From contig NZ_PYAU01000001.1 of NCBI RefSeq assembly GCF_003014675.1, positions 3,410,001 to 3,474,000 on the forward strand: a DNA stretch of 64,000 nucleotides. The letters are read 5' to 3'. The DNA comes from Labedella gwakjiensis. Its GTDB lineage: Bacteria > Actinomycetota > Actinomycetes > Actinomycetales > Microbacteriaceae. The position numbers and the translations under genes were made by a program. Positions 8,873 to 18,025 of the stretch are shown here, one piece after another. The notes beneath the pieces are model-generated. The model was not told the origin of the DNA and made no database searches. It worked only from the letters and a program-made list of their open reading frames with translations. Position 1 is the stretch's first letter. Every line of letters begins with the position of its first letter.

Positions 8873-9319
8873 TCAGCCGCCGGCGGGGAGGATCTTCTTG
8901 TAGAACTCGGCGGTGACCTCATAGCCGAGGCGACGATAGAACTCGCCGGCGCGAGATGTCGACATCGTCAGTCTCCGAACGCCCCGTTCCATCGCATAGA
9001 GCTCGTTCGCATATACGAGGTCGGAGCCGACTCCCTTGCCGCGCGCGGACTCGTCGACGACGAGTTCCTGGAGGTGCGCGGTCAGACCGGACACGTGAAG
9101 CAGTCGTGAGACGCTCATGAGGGTGTAGCCGATGACGGCGCCCTCATCGTTCTCTGCGACGTGGAGCACATTGGTCTCGTTCTCGCGCCACCGGATCACG
9201 TTGTTGAAGGCGACCGTGAATCCGTCGAGATCGATGGACGCCGTCTCGGTCACGAACTGTCGGGCCAGCTGGAAAACGGCATCTCGATCGTCGAGCGATC
9301 CCCGTCGGATGAGGGTCAC
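8873..9319 (-). CDS. GNAT family N-acetyltransferase
   Basis: 148 residues from GTG 9319, which has AGGAGAT six bases upstream; the longer frame upstream overlaps ctaF and is rejected. The GNAT acetyl-CoA loop is RGKGVGSDLVYANE, and the C-terminal REFYRRLGYE-like sequence (GEFYRRLGYEVTAEFYKK) is typical of the fold. The acceptor substrate cannot be read from sequence. It lies 8 nt downstream of ctaF on the same strand, so it is probably co-transcribed with the oxidase genes though functionally unrelated. Confidence 0.85.
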   Translation of the reverse strand: MTLIRRGSLDDRDAVFQLARQFVTETASIDLDGFTVAFNNVIRWRENETNVLHVAENDEGAVIGYTLMSVSRLLHVSGLTAHLQELVVDESARGKGVGSDLVYANELYAMERGVRRLTMSTSRAGEFYRRLGYEVTAEFYKKILPAGG

Positions 9320-9327
9320 GTGATCTC

Positions 9328-9747
9328 CTAGCGGGCGAAGTAGCCGCGGTAGTACTCGTAGCACCATCCGACGATGGCGATGAGCACGAGCGGGAGGCCG
9401 ATGAAGGCGATCCACGGCCCGATTGCGACTCCGAGGAAGACGAGCGCGAGCGCGCCGGCCAGGAAGATCGGCCACCAGCTCCACGGGCTGAAGTGCCCGA
9501 TCTCCGGGTCGCCATCGTCGATGTCCGCCGTCAGGGTGTCCTCGGGCAGCTCACCGCCCTGGTTCTTGTGGACCCGTCCGAGGTAGAACGCGAGGAAAGC
9601 CCCGAGCGCCGTGCTCAGGAGCAATGCGACAGTGCCGACCCACTCCACGATGTGCTTGTCGTCGAGAAGATTCCAGCCGGTGTACACCACTGCCGACAGC
9701 CCGAAGAAGGCCGTGAGCAGCCAGAAGAGGTTGGTATTAGCCCTCAC
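9328..9747 (-). CDS. ctaF: Actinobacterial cytochrome c oxidase subunit IV
   Basis: 139-residue membrane protein of the actinobacterial aa3 oxidase. Four hydrophobic segments are visible: two near the N terminus (LFWLLTAFFGLSAVVYTGW, VGTVALLLSTALGAFLAFYLG) and two near the C terminus (WWPIFLAGALALVFLGVAIG, AFIGLPLVLIAIVGWCYEYY), separated by an acidic loop. The ending YEYYRGYFAR is characteristic of the family. It follows ctaD by a single base, consistent with an oxidase operon ctaC-ctaD-ctaF. Confidence 0.92.
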   Translation of the reverse strand: MRANTNLFWLLTAFFGLSAVVYTGWNLLDDKHIVEWVGTVALLLSTALGAFLAFYLGRVHKNQGGELPEDTLTADIDDGDPEIGHFSPWSWWPIFLAGALALVFLGVAIGPWIAFIGLPLVLIAIVGWCYEYYRGYFAR

Positions 9748-9748
9748 G

Positions 9749-11476
9749 TCACTTCACTTTCTCGGAACCGGCGTCGTACACCGGTGCGTCGGGAGCATCC
9801 TTGGCCGGGCCGACGCCGACGGGCATCGCCTCCGGATGGTTCAGGTCGAACGCCGGGCGCTCGGAGCGGATGCGCGGGATGGAGGTGAAGTTGTGACGCG
9901 GCGGCGGGCAGGACGTGGCCCACTCGAGCGACGCGCCGTAACCCCACGGATCGTTCACGGTGACCTTGGGCGCCGTGCGGGCGGTGATGAACACGTTGAG
10001 GAAGAACGGGATCATCGAGCTCGCGAGGACCATGGCGCCGACCGTGGACACCTGGTTCATCCAGGTGAAGCCGTCCTCCGGTGAGTACGTGGCGTAACGA
10101 CGCGGCATTCCGACGACGCCGAGCCAGTGCTGGATGAGGAAGGTCATGTGGAAGCCGATGAACAGGATCCAGAAGTGCCAGTACCCGAGCTTCTCGTTGA
10201 GCATCTTGCCCGTCCACTTCGGCCACCAGAAGTAGAAACCGGCGAACATCGCGAACACCACGGTGCCGAAGACGACGTAGTGGAAGTGGGCGACGACGAA
10301 GTAGGAGTCCGACACCGCGAAGTCGAGGGGCGGAGACGCCAGGATGACGCCCGTCAGTCCACCGAAGGTGAAGGTGATCAGGAAGCCGATGCTCCAGAGC
10401 ATGGGCGTCTCGAAAGTGATCGACCCCCGCCACATGGTGCCGATCCAGTTGAAGATCTTCACACCCGTCGGCACAGCGATGAGCATCGTCATGAGCGCGA
10501 ACCACGGCAGCAGCACCGAGCCCGTGACGTACATGTGGTGCGCCCACACCGTGACCGAGAGCGCTGCGATGGCGATGGTCGCGTAGATGAGCGTCTTGTA
10601 TCCGAAGATGGGCTTGCGGCTGAACACCGGGAAGATTTCCGACACGATGCCGAAGAACGGCAGAGCGATGATGTAGACCTCCGGGTGACCGAAGAACCAG
10701 AACAGGTGCTGCCAGAGGATCGCGCCTCCGTGAGCCGGGTCGTAGATCTGGGCGTCGAAGACGCGATCGGCGCCGAGGGCCAGGAGGGCCGCGGCGAGCA
10801 CAGGGAACGCCATGAGCACGAGCAGCGACGTCACGAGCGTGTTCCACGTGAAGATCGGCATCCGGAACATCGTCATGCCGGGAGCGCGCATGGTGATGAT
10901 CGTGGTGATGAAGTTGACGGCACCGAGGATGGTGCCGAATCCGCTGAGGCCGAGACCGAACACCCAGAGGTGACCGCCGAGCCCCGGCGTGAAGGTGGTG
11001 CTCGACAACGGCGTGTACGCGAACCAGCCGAAGGCGGCAGCGCCACCCGGGGTGAGGAATCCGCTGACCGCGATGGTGCTGCCGAAGAGGAAGAGCCAGA
11101 AGGCGAAGGCGTTGAGGCGCGGGAACGCGACGTCGGGGGCGCCGATCTGCAACGGCATGATCACGTTCGCGAAACCCGCGAAGAGCGGGGTGGCGAACAT
11201 GAGCAGCATGATCGTGCCGTGCATCGTGAAGAGCTGGTTGTACTGCTCCTTCGTCGCGAGGATCTCGAGGCCCGGCTCGAAGAGCTGCGCGCGGATGATG
11301 AGGGCCATCACTCCGCCGATGCAGAAGAAGAAGAACGACGAGATCAGGTACATGTACCCGATCGTCTTGTGATCGGTCGAGGTGATCCAGTTGACCACCA
11401 TGTTGCCTTTTCGGTCGACGCCGCTGGCGTTCACGACCTTCGCCTGGCCCGCGGGCAGATCGACGACACTCGTCAT
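9749..11476 (-). CDS. ctaD: Cytochrome c oxidase subunit I
   Basis: Catalytic subunit holding heme a and the heme a3-CuB centre. 575 residues from ATG 11476, whose ATGA overlaps the ctaC stop. Recognisable motifs: the CuB/proton-channel region [17 protein letters not shown], the CuB histidine pair in [10 protein letters not shown], and the heme ligands in [10 protein letters not shown]. The N terminus [11 protein letters not shown] precedes the conserved [15 protein letters not shown]. The open frame extends upstream through ctaC, but the conserved part starts here. Works with QcrABC as a supercomplex in which QcrC replaces soluble cytochrome c. Confidence 0.97.
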   Translation of the reverse strand: MTSVVDLPAGQAKVVNASGVDRKGNMVVNWITSTDHKTIGYMYLISSFFFFCIGGVMALIIRAQLFEPGLEILATKEQYNQLFTMHGTIMLLMFATPLFAGFANVIMPLQIGAPDVAFPRLNAFAFWLFLFGSTIAVSGFLTPGGAAAFGWFAYTPLSSTTFTPGLGGHLWVFGLGLSGFGTILGAVNFITTIITMRAPGMTMFRMPIFTWNTLVTSLLVLMAFPVLAAALLALGADRVFDAQIYDPAHGGAILWQHLFWFFGHPEVYIIALPFFGIVSEIFPVFSRKPIFGYKTLIYATIAIAALSVTVWAHHMYVTGSVLLPWFALMTMLIAVPTGVKIFNWIGTMWRGSITFETPMLWSIGFLITFTFGGLTGVILASPPLDFAVSDSYFVVAHFHYVVFGTVVFAMFAGFYFWWPKWTGKMLNEKLGYWHFWILFIGFHMTFLIQHWLGVVGMPRRYATYSPEDGFTWMNQVSTVGAMVLASSMIPFFLNVFITARTAPKVTVNDPWGYGASLEWATSCPPPRHNFTSIPRIRSERPAFDLNHPEAMPVGVGPAKDAPDAPVYDAGSEKVK

Positions 11477-12381
11477 GAGCCTGCTCCCTCTTCCGTTCCT
11501 TCGCCGCCGGTCAAGCCGGGCGTGTAGTCCCTGTCGTACGTGCTGCCGTAGTCGCCGACGTTCCCGAGGTCGACGAGCGACTGGATGTAGTCGTCGTACT
11601 CCTCCTGCGACACGACCTTGACGTTGAAGAGCATGCGCGAGTGGTACTCGCCGCAGAGCTCGGCGCACTTGCCGGCATAGGTGCCCTCACGGAGGGGCTG
11701 CACGGCCATGTGGTTTGTGATGCCCGGGTACAGGTCCTTCTTGTACAGGAAGTCGATGACCCAGAAGGAGTGCTGCACATCGCGAGAGTTGAGGTCGAAG
11801 TTGACTTCGGCGTTGACCGGCAGGTAGAGGGTGGGGAGCTGGTCCTGATCGACGGCTCCGGCTTCGGTGTCATCGCCCTCGATGTCCTGAGCCTGCACGC
11901 CGGCAGACCAGACGTCCTCGCCGTCGGCAGCGCCCTTGTACACGAAGTCCCAGGCCCACTGCTTGCCGTAGACGTCGATCTGCACGTCCGGGTTCTCGTA
12001 CTGCGTCTCGATGATCTCCTGGTCACGTGCCGTGAACGCGAAGAAGCCGAGGACCAGGATGAGCGGCACGATCGTGTAGAAGATCTCGATCGGCATGTTG
12101 TACCGCATCTGCACGGGCAGGCCGGTCTGGCCCTTCCGGCGTCGGTACACCACGACGGCCCAGAGGATGAGACCCCAGGTGATGATGCCCACGACGAGGA
12201 GAACGATCCAGGAGTTGGTCCACAGACCGGAGACCATCTCCGTCCGGTTCGTGACGGGCGCCTCGCCCTCCTTGAAGCCCGGCAGATAGCCGTTCAGTTC
12301 AGCCTGGGTGCAGCCGGCGAGCACTACCGCAAGGGTGAGGGCGACCGGAACTGCAGCCCATCGGAGTCGTTTCGAGCGCAC
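11473..12381 (-). CDS. ctaC: Cytochrome c oxidase subunit II (lipoprotein)
   Basis: 302 residues from GTG 12381. The signal peptide ends in a lipobox LAGC (Cys24), so the mature protein is probably lipidated. Two membrane helices follow (about 57-79 and 98-118), then the extracellular cupredoxin domain with the CuA ligands His204, Cys239, Cys243, His247 and Met250 in VQHSFW and [12 protein letters not shown]. An acidic insert at about 152-180 lies within the cupredoxin domain. A TAGACT hexamer at 12419-12424 could be the -10 box. First gene of ctaC-ctaD-ctaF. Confidence 0.96.
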   Translation of the reverse strand: MRSKRLRWAAVPVALTLAVVLAGCTQAELNGYLPGFKEGEAPVTNRTEMVSGLWTNSWIVLLVVGIITWGLILWAVVVYRRRKGQTGLPVQMRYNMPIEIFYTIVPLILVLGFFAFTARDQEIIETQYENPDVQIDVYGKQWAWDFVYKGAADGEDVWSAGVQAQDIEGDDTEAGAVDQDQLPTLYLPVNAEVNFDLNSRDVQHSFWVIDFLYKKDLYPGITNHMAVQPLREGTYAGKCAELCGEYHSRMLFNVKVVSQEEYDDYIQSLVDLGNVGDYGSTYDRDYTPGLTGGEGTEEGAGS

Positions 12382-12504
12382 CTGGGGACCTTTCGCAAGA
12401 CACTGTTGGTTCGCTGACAGTCTAGCCCGAATGCGGCGAGAGCCGATGACCACGGGCCCTGGTTCTACGACGTGTCGAAATCGTGATATCCGCATGTATA
12501 CGCG

Positions 12505-12538
12505 GAAGCGGGGGCCGACCGGATGGTCGACCCCCGCT
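12505..12538. terminator. Hairpin downstream of erpA
   Basis: 15-bp arms with one mismatch (12505-12519 and 12524-12538) around a 4-nt loop, 13 nt beyond the erpA stop on the minus strand. No T tract follows, but position and strength suggest it insulates erpA from ctaC. Confidence 0.6.
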
Positions 12539-12551
12539 TGCCGTGGACGGA

Positions 12552-12929
12552 TCAGTGGAAGCTGTCTCCGCACGCGCAGCTGCCCTGCGCGTTGGGATTG
12601 TCGATGGTGAAGCCCTGCTTCTGGATGGTGTCCTCGAAGTCGATGGAGGCGCCTTCCAGGTACGGGACGCTCATCTTGTCGACGACGACCTCGACGCCCT
12701 CGAAATCGACGGCTGCGTCGCCGTCGAGCAGACGCTCGTCGAAGTACAGCTGGTAGATCAGGCCGGAGCAGCCGCCCGGCTGGACCGCGACACGCAGTCT
12801 GAGGTCCTCGCGCCCCTCCTGCTCCAGGAGGCTCTTGACCTTCGCCGCGGCGGTGTCCGTGAGACCGACTCCGTGAGCCTTGGTCTCAGGGGTGCCGGCG
12901 TCGGTGGCCGTGGTCATCGTGTCCGTCAT
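12552..12929 (-). CDS. erpA: Iron-sulfur cluster insertion protein ErpA (HesB/IscA family)
   Basis: 125-residue A-type carrier that delivers Fe-S clusters to apoproteins. The three conserved cysteines are Cys54 in PGGCSGLIYQ and Cys118/Cys120 in SCACGDSF. After a short variable N-terminal tail the HesB fold begins at GVGLTDTAAAKVKSLL. Monocistronic by position: a strong hairpin follows it and the upstream gene is 78 nt away. Assignment as ErpA rather than another A-type carrier follows the actinobacterial convention and is not proven. Confidence 0.9.
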   Translation of the reverse strand: MTDTMTTATDAGTPETKAHGVGLTDTAAAKVKSLLEQEGREDLRLRVAVQPGGCSGLIYQLYFDERLLDGDAAVDFEGVEVVVDKMSVPYLEGASIDFEDTIQKQGFTIDNPNAQGSCACGDSFH

Positions 12930-13007
12930 GACTCTCCTCGGATCATCGGTGGGCCGGCGAGCGCCGGTCCACCGAGTCTACCGCGTGGGACCCGCGTACG
13001 GTCCGAT

Positions 13008-14423
13008 TCATCGCTCCCCCGCGCTGAGGCGTGCGAGCAGGAGCGCCTCCGCGAGGACGGCACGGTGGAATACACCGAGGTGGAGGGATTCGTTCGGGCT
13101 GTGAGCGCGCGAGTGCGGATCCTCGACGCCGGTCACGAGGATCTCTGCATCGGGGAACGACTCCACGAGGCTCGCGATGAAGGGGATGGAGCCGCCGACG
13201 CCGAAATCGACAGGCTCCACGCCCCACGCGTCCGCCATCGACTTCTTGGTGGCGGCGACGATCGGACCGGACGTGTCGACGAGGAACGGGTTTCCTGTAT
13301 CGATGTCGTCGACCTGGGCGACGACGCCGAACGGCGTGTGTGCCCGGATGTGGGAGATGAGGGCATCGGCGGCGTCCTGGGCCGACTGCCCCGGTGCGAT
13401 GCGCGCGCTCACTCGGACGGATACCTCGGGAATGAGGGTGTTGGAGGCGTTCGCGACGGTGGGCGCGTCGATGCCCGTGACGGTGATGGACGGCTGCCAC
13501 CAGATGCGGCTGAGCAGGGAGCCCGAACCGATCGGACCGACACCGTCCACGAGCCCCGTCTCCGAGCGGAGCTGCGCCTCGGAGTAGTCGGGGGTCTCCC
13601 CGACATGCGAGGAGAGACCCTCGACGGCGACCGAGCCGTCTTCGTTCCAGAAGGAGTCGAGGAGGCGGATCATCACGAGCATCGCGTCCGGCACCGCTCC
13701 CCCGAACATCCCCGAGTGCGACGCGTGTTCGAGTGGGCGGACGGAGAGGCGGAAGGTGACGTTTCCGCGGAGACTGACGGTGAGCGCGGGGGTGACCTCG
13801 TCCCAGTTGCCGGAGTCGGCGACGACGATCGCGTCGGCCCGCAGCTCCTCGGCATTGTCCGCGAGGAACGTCTCGAACGACCGGGAGCCGAATTCCTCCT
13901 CGCCCTCGATGAAGAGGGCGATGCCGAGGTCGAAGTCGGGCCCGAGCACCTCGGTGAGAGCCCTGATCGAGGCGATGTGCGCCATGACACCGGCCTTGTC
14001 GTCGGCAGCGCCGCGGCCGTAGAGGCGGTCACCTCTGACCGTGGGCTCGAACGGCTCGGTGTCCCAGTCCTCGTCCTTTCCGGGGGGCTGCACGTCGTGG
14101 TGCGCGTAGAGCAGGATCGTCGGGGCGCCGTTCCGGGCAGACCGTCGGGCGAGAACGGCGGGCTGTCCGACCTCATCGGTGTCGCCGATCGTCGCGCGGG
14201 CGATCCGCACAGAATCGAAGACACCCGTGCTCTCGGCCAGGGCGGCGACGGACTCCGCGCTCGCTTGGACGTGCGCAGGATCGAACGCCGCCCAGGAGAC
14301 GGAGGGGATGCGCACGAGGGCCGAGAGATCGGCGATCGTCGTGGGCAGGCCGAGGCGGACGGCGTCGGTGATCGCGCTATCGCGCTCGGCTGCGGGCACG
14401 CTGTCAGCTGGGGAATGGCTCAT
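13008..14423 (-). CDS. M20 family dipeptidase/metallopeptidase
   Basis: 471-residue zinc aminopeptidase of the M20 family. Metal ligands are visible as YAHHDVQPPG, the bridging Asp in GRGAADDKAG, the catalytic Glu-Glu in FIEGEEEFGS, and DSGNWD; a C-terminal IPFIASLVESF and the late His complete the set. The central dimerisation (lid) domain spans roughly residues 220-350. The family cleaves dipeptides or deacylates N-acyl amino acids, and the exact substrate is open. Divergent from the DUF3043 gene, with 39 nt between starts, so the promoters must overlap. Confidence 0.9.
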   Translation of the reverse strand: MSHSPADSVPAAERDSAITDAVRLGLPTTIADLSALVRIPSVSWAAFDPAHVQASAESVAALAESTGVFDSVRIARATIGDTDEVGQPAVLARRSARNGAPTILLYAHHDVQPPGKDEDWDTEPFEPTVRGDRLYGRGAADDKAGVMAHIASIRALTEVLGPDFDLGIALFIEGEEEFGSRSFETFLADNAEELRADAIVVADSGNWDEVTPALTVSLRGNVTFRLSVRPLEHASHSGMFGGAVPDAMLVMIRLLDSFWNEDGSVAVEGLSSHVGETPDYSEAQLRSETGLVDGVGPIGSGSLLSRIWWQPSITVTGIDAPTVANASNTLIPEVSVRVSARIAPGQSAQDAADALISHIRAHTPFGVVAQVDDIDTGNPFLVDTSGPIVAATKKSMADAWGVEPVDFGVGGSIPFIASLVESFPDAEILVTGVEDPHSRAHSPNESLHLGVFHRAVLAEALLLARLSAGER

Positions 14424-14462
14424 GCAGGTAATCTTAAGAGCCAGTGGGTGGAGGAACCGACC

Positions 14463-15053
14463 GTGACCAGGAACAAGACAGAGATCCCGACGACGACGAC
14501 GTCGTCGAGCGACGCTGAGACCGAAGCGCGCATCGCCGCGGGTAAGGGGCGCCCGACGCCCACCCGCAAGGAACGCGAGGCCGCGAACAAGCGACCGCTC
14601 GTGCCCGGCGATCGCAAGCTCGCCGCGAAGGAAGCCCGCGCCAAGATGGCCGAGGCCCGTGAGAAGGCTCGACTCGGCTACGCGGCGGGCGATGAGAAAT
14701 TCCTCCCTGCGCGCGACCGTGGTCCGCAGAAGAAGTACATCCGCGACTTCGTCGACGCTCGATTCAATGTCGGCGAGTTCCTGATCCCCGTGATGTTCGC
14801 CGTCATCCTGCTGACACTCATCCCGGTCACCGAGGTGCAGGTCTACTCGATGCTCGTGATCTGGGCCTTCTTCCTGTTGGCCCTCATCGACGTCTTCCTC
14901 TTGGGCCGCTCGCTCCGGAAGCGCCTCGCAGCGAAGTTCGGCGAGTCCAAGGTGGAGCGCGGTGTGCGGTGGTATGCGGCGATGAGGTCGCTCCAGCTCC
15001 GTGTGCTGCGCCTGCCGAAGCCGCAGGTCAAGCGCCGGCAGTACCCCGAGTAG
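14463..15053 (+). CDS. DUF3043 membrane protein
   Basis: 196 residues from GTG 14463 with GGAGG about 9 nt upstream. The N-terminal third is Lys/Arg/Glu-rich and probably cytoplasmic (KGRPTPTRKEREAANKR is a family signature), followed by two adjacent membrane helices (FLIPVMFAVILLTLIPV and YSMLVIWAFFLLALIDVFLL) and a basic C terminus. DUF3043 is conserved in actinobacteria and has no known function. A very long in-frame extension upstream crosses erpA and the peptidase on the other strand and is not coding. Its 3' end overlaps the convergent pyrD by 26 bp. Confidence 0.88.
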   Translation: MTRNKTEIPTTTTSSSDAETEARIAAGKGRPTPTRKEREAANKRPLVPGDRKLAAKEARAKMAEAREKARLGYAAGDEKFLPARDRGPQKKYIRDFVDARFNVGEFLIPVMFAVILLTLIPVTEVQVYSMLVIWAFFLLALIDVFLLGRSLRKRLAAKFGESKVERGVRWYAAMRSLQLRVLRLPKPQVKRRQYPE

Positions 15054-16098
15054 GAACGACGGGCCCGCGCTGCACCCTTAGCCGAGCCAGTCCGCGATTG
15101 ACGGCGCGGGCCCACAAAGGCCCGGCGTAGACGAAGCCGGTGTAGCCCTGGACCAGGGTGGCACCGGCTTCGAGTCGTTCACGCACGTCCTCTGCCGTCT
15201 CGATACCGCCGACCGAGATGACACAGCTGTCCGCGGGCAACTCGCGTCGCAGGATGCGCAGTACGGCGATCGATCGCTCGGCGAGCGGTTTGCCCGACAG
15301 CCCGCCGGCACCGGCGGCCTCGATCACGTTCGACGGGGTCGTCAGGCCGTCGCGGGAAATCGTGGTGTTGGTGGCGATGACCCCGTCGAGGGCTGTCTCC
15401 TGGACGAGGACCGCTATCCTGACAACCTCGTCGTCGGCGAGATCCGGAGCGATCTTCACGAGCAGCGGGGTGCCACCGGCAGCCGCCTTCACGGCGGAGA
15501 GGAGCGGCGCGAGCCGGTCGATCTCCTGCAGGCCGCGGAGGCCGGGCGTGTTCGGCGACGACACGTTGACCACGAGATAGTCGGCGAGCGGAGCGAGCAC
15601 GCGGGTGCTCTCCAGGTAGTCGTCGATCGCATCGTCGACCTCGACGACACGACTCTTGCCGATGTTGACCCCGATGACGGGGCGGCCGGGGAGGGATCGG
15701 ACGGCGCGGATGCGCTCGGCGGCACCAGCGGCTCCCCCGTTGTTGAAGCCCATGCGGTTGACGACGGCCCGGTCCTCCACGAAGCGGAACATGCGCGGCT
15801 TCGGGTTGCCCGGTTGCGAACGAGCGGTGAGCGTCCCGACCTCGACGTGCGAGAAGCCGAGACTGCCGAGCCCCATGATCGCCTCGGCGTTCTTGTCGAA
15901 GCCGGCGGCGACGCCGAACGGCGACGAGAACGTCAGACCCAGGGCGCGCACCTCTTCGTCCGGCTCCGCCCGGGTGAATCGCGAGACGGCTCCGGCGATC
16001 CCCAGGCGCGGGATCGATCGGATCACCGCGAAGGCGAGGTGGTGGGCCCGCTCGGGGTCGAGCCGCTTGAGGAAGAGGGAGAAGAGGGCTCGGTACAT
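15028..16098 (-). CDS. pyrD: Dihydroorotate dehydrogenase (quinone), class 2
   Basis: Fourth step of pyrimidine synthesis, feeding electrons to the quinone pool. 356 residues from ATG 16098. The N-terminal helical extension MYRALFSLFLKRLDPERAHH marks the membrane-associated class 2 enzyme. FMN/substrate motifs include GVAAGFDKNAEA, NRMGFNNGGA, GVNIGKS, VVNVSSPNTPGLRGLQ (catalytic Ser region), KIAPDL and SVGGIETAED. The reading frame upstream enters nrdR and is not used. Its last 26 bp overlap the end of the convergent DUF3043 gene. Confidence 0.95.
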   Translation of the reverse strand: MYRALFSLFLKRLDPERAHHLAFAVIRSIPRLGIAGAVSRFTRAEPDEEVRALGLTFSSPFGVAAGFDKNAEAIMGLGSLGFSHVEVGTLTARSQPGNPKPRMFRFVEDRAVVNRMGFNNGGAAGAAERIRAVRSLPGRPVIGVNIGKSRVVEVDDAIDDYLESTRVLAPLADYLVVNVSSPNTPGLRGLQEIDRLAPLLSAVKAAAGGTPLLVKIAPDLADDEVVRIAVLVQETALDGVIATNTTISRDGLTTPSNVIEAAGAGGLSGKPLAERSIAVLRILRRELPADSCVISVGGIETAEDVRERLEAGATLVQGYTGFVYAGPLWARAVNRGLARLRVQRGPVVPTRGTAGA

Positions 16099-16133
16099 TC
16101 GGGCTCCGGGGTAGGGGGGACGGCTGGACCGGT

Positions 16134-16610
16134 TCACTCCACGCGGCGAGGACGCTCGTCGCCCGCATGCTCGACGCGCAGGAGGGTGATCGCCTCCTCG
16201 AAGTCGTCGAGAGAGTCGAAGGCCTGGTAGACGCTCGCGAAGCGCAGGTAGGCCACTTCGTCGAGTTCGCGCAGTGGCTGCAGGATGGCGAGCCCGATGT
16301 CGTTCGCATCGATCTGAGCGGAACCGGTCTGCCGGATCGTCTCCTCGACGCGCTGCGCGAGGACGGCGAGATCGGAGTCCGTCACGGGGCGTCCCTGGCA
16401 CGCCTTGCGGACCCCGCTCACGACCTTGTCGCGGCTGAAGGGCTCGACCACCCCGCTGCGCTTGATCACTCCCAGGCTGGCGGTCTCGGTGGTGCTGAAT
16501 CGGCGGCCGCACTCCGGGCATTGGCGTCGGCGTCGGATCGAGAAGCCATCGTCACTCGTGCGCGAGTCGATCACTCTGGAATCGGGGAACCGGCAGAAAG
16601 GACAGTGCAT
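16134..16610 (-). CDS. nrdR: Transcriptional repressor NrdR
   Basis: 158-residue zinc-ribbon/ATP-cone repressor of ribonucleotide reductase genes. The zinc ribbon is [17 protein letters not shown] ... [12 protein letters not shown] (Cys3, Cys6, Cys31, Cys34), followed by the ATP-cone (about 45-135) beginning [15 protein letters not shown]. The protein senses (d)ATP and binds NrdR boxes upstream of nrd operons. It lies between hisD (12 nt upstream) and pyrD on the same strand. No NrdR box was recognised within this window. Confidence 0.96.
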   Translation of the reverse strand: MHCPFCRFPDSRVIDSRTSDDGFSIRRRRQCPECGRRFSTTETASLGVIKRSGVVEPFSRDKVVSGVRKACQGRPVTDSDLAVLAQRVEETIRQTGSAQIDANDIGLAILQPLRELDEVAYLRFASVYQAFDSLDDFEEAITLLRVEHAGDERPRRVE

Positions 16611-16622
16611 GGTGGGCCTCCG

Positions 16623-17942
16623 TCAGTCCGCGTGGGGTGGGGTGAATCGGGCCGTGACGGCTTCGCCGTGCGCCGGAAGCGCCTCGGCGAGGGAGAGCGC
16701 CACGATGTGGTCTGCCACCTCGGAGAGCGCGGGACCGGAGTATCGGACGATCTGCTGGGGCCGCAGGAATGTGAAGGCACCCAGACCGGAGGCGAAGCGG
16801 GCTCCTCCCCCTGTCGGCAGCACGTGATTCGAGCCGGCCAGGTAATCACCGAGACTCACCGGCGAGTGTGGGCCGACGAAGACCGCGCCGGCCGAGTGGA
16901 TGTCCGACAGCAGGGCATCGTTGTCGGCCACCTGGAGCTCGAGGTGCTCCGGTCCGTACACGTTGCTGAAGGCGGCTGCGGCCGATAGATCGTCGACGAG
17001 GACGACCGCCGATTGCGGGCCGGCGAGGGCCGTTCTCACGCGCTCGCTGTGCGCCGTGCCGGCCGCCACGCTGGGGAGGACCTCAGTGACAGCGCGCGCC
17101 AACGTCTCGGAATCCGTCACGAGGAGGGACGCGGCCGCTTCGTCGTGCTCCGCCTGGCTCACGAGGTCGAAGGCGACCAGTCGAGGGTCGGCTGACTCGT
17201 CGGCGATCACCAGGATCTCGGTGGTTCCGGCTTCGGAATCGATGCCGACGAGTCCCTTCACGAGGCGCTTGGCGGCCGCTACGAACACGTTCCCCGGCCC
17301 GGTGACCACGTCGACCGGGCTGAGACCGATGCTGGGGACGCCGTGCGCGAACGCACCGATGGCCCCGGCTCCGCCCATGGCGTAGATCTCGGTGATCCCG
17401 AGGAGACCGGCGGCGGCGAGGATCGTGGGGTGGACACCACCGCCGTGCTCCTTCTGGGCGGGAGAGGCGAGTGCGATGGAACGCACGCCGGCGACGATCG
17501 CCGGCACTGCGTTCATCACGACGCTCGACGGGTAGACCGCCTTGCCGCCCGGAACGTACAGACCGACACGATCGACAGGGTGCCAGCGCTGCTCCACGAC
17601 CGCACCGTCGCCGAGCATCGTGCGAGAAGCTGCGGGAACCTGCGCAGAGGAGGCCGCGGTGACCCGCCTGATGGCCTCCTCTAGGGCGGCGCGTACCGCC
17701 GGGTCCATGGAGCGGACCGCATCGTCGATGTGCGATTGCGGCACACGCAGCGCGAGGGGTCTCACGCCATCGAAGCGCTCGGACTGCTCGACGAGCGCGT
17801 CCTCGCCGCGTTCTGCGACGTCGTCGATCAGGGTCCGGGCGGAGGAACTGGCGACGGCGACATCGACGACCGGTCGAGGGATGAGCTGGCGGAGGGCGAG
17901 AGTGTCGAGCGTGCGCCCGCGGAGATCGATGGACTGCATCAT
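16623..17942 (-). CDS. hisD: Histidinol dehydrogenase
   Basis: Last two oxidations of histidine synthesis (histidinol to histidine, NAD-dependent, Zn enzyme). 439 residues, normal length. Visible family motifs: YVPGGKAVYPSSVVMNAVPA, GAGAIGAFAHG, VDVVTGPGNVFVAAAKR, the catalytic Glu-His in DLVSQAEHDEAA, and GPEHLELQ with the Zn-site HSAGAVFVG. MMQSIDLRG offers two adjacent ATG codons; GAGGGGG gives better spacing to the second (17939). Separate from any other his gene in this window. Confidence 0.95.
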   Translation of the reverse strand: MMQSIDLRGRTLDTLALRQLIPRPVVDVAVASSSARTLIDDVAERGEDALVEQSERFDGVRPLALRVPQSHIDDAVRSMDPAVRAALEEAIRRVTAASSAQVPAASRTMLGDGAVVEQRWHPVDRVGLYVPGGKAVYPSSVVMNAVPAIVAGVRSIALASPAQKEHGGGVHPTILAAAGLLGITEIYAMGGAGAIGAFAHGVPSIGLSPVDVVTGPGNVFVAAAKRLVKGLVGIDSEAGTTEILVIADESADPRLVAFDLVSQAEHDEAAASLLVTDSETLARAVTEVLPSVAAGTAHSERVRTALAGPQSAVVLVDDLSAAAAFSNVYGPEHLELQVADNDALLSDIHSAGAVFVGPHSPVSLGDYLAGSNHVLPTGGGARFASGLGAFTFLRPQQIVRYSGPALSEVADHIVALSLAEALPAHGEAVTARFTPPHAD

Positions 17943-17978
17943 GGCCCCCTCAGCCTACCGGGAGCACCGGCCCATGAC

Positions 17979-18019
17979 GTCGCCCCGGGAACGCGCTGTG
18001 GGCGGCCTCCCGGGGCGAC
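17979..18019 (-). terminator. Hairpin after the repeat-rich membrane protein gene
   Basis: Perfect 12-bp arms (17979-17990 and 18008-18019) with a 17-nt loop, 6 nt beyond the stop of the minus-strand gene ending at 18026 and in front of hisD. Confidence 0.6.
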
Positions 18020-18025
18020 GGACGA

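Noticed and set aside
12483-14462. Long open frame leading into the DUF3043 gene (856 codons in total)
   Set aside because: It runs antisense to erpA and the M20 peptidase, which have clear family motifs; the DUF3043 part begins at GTG 14463 behind a Shine-Dalgarno.
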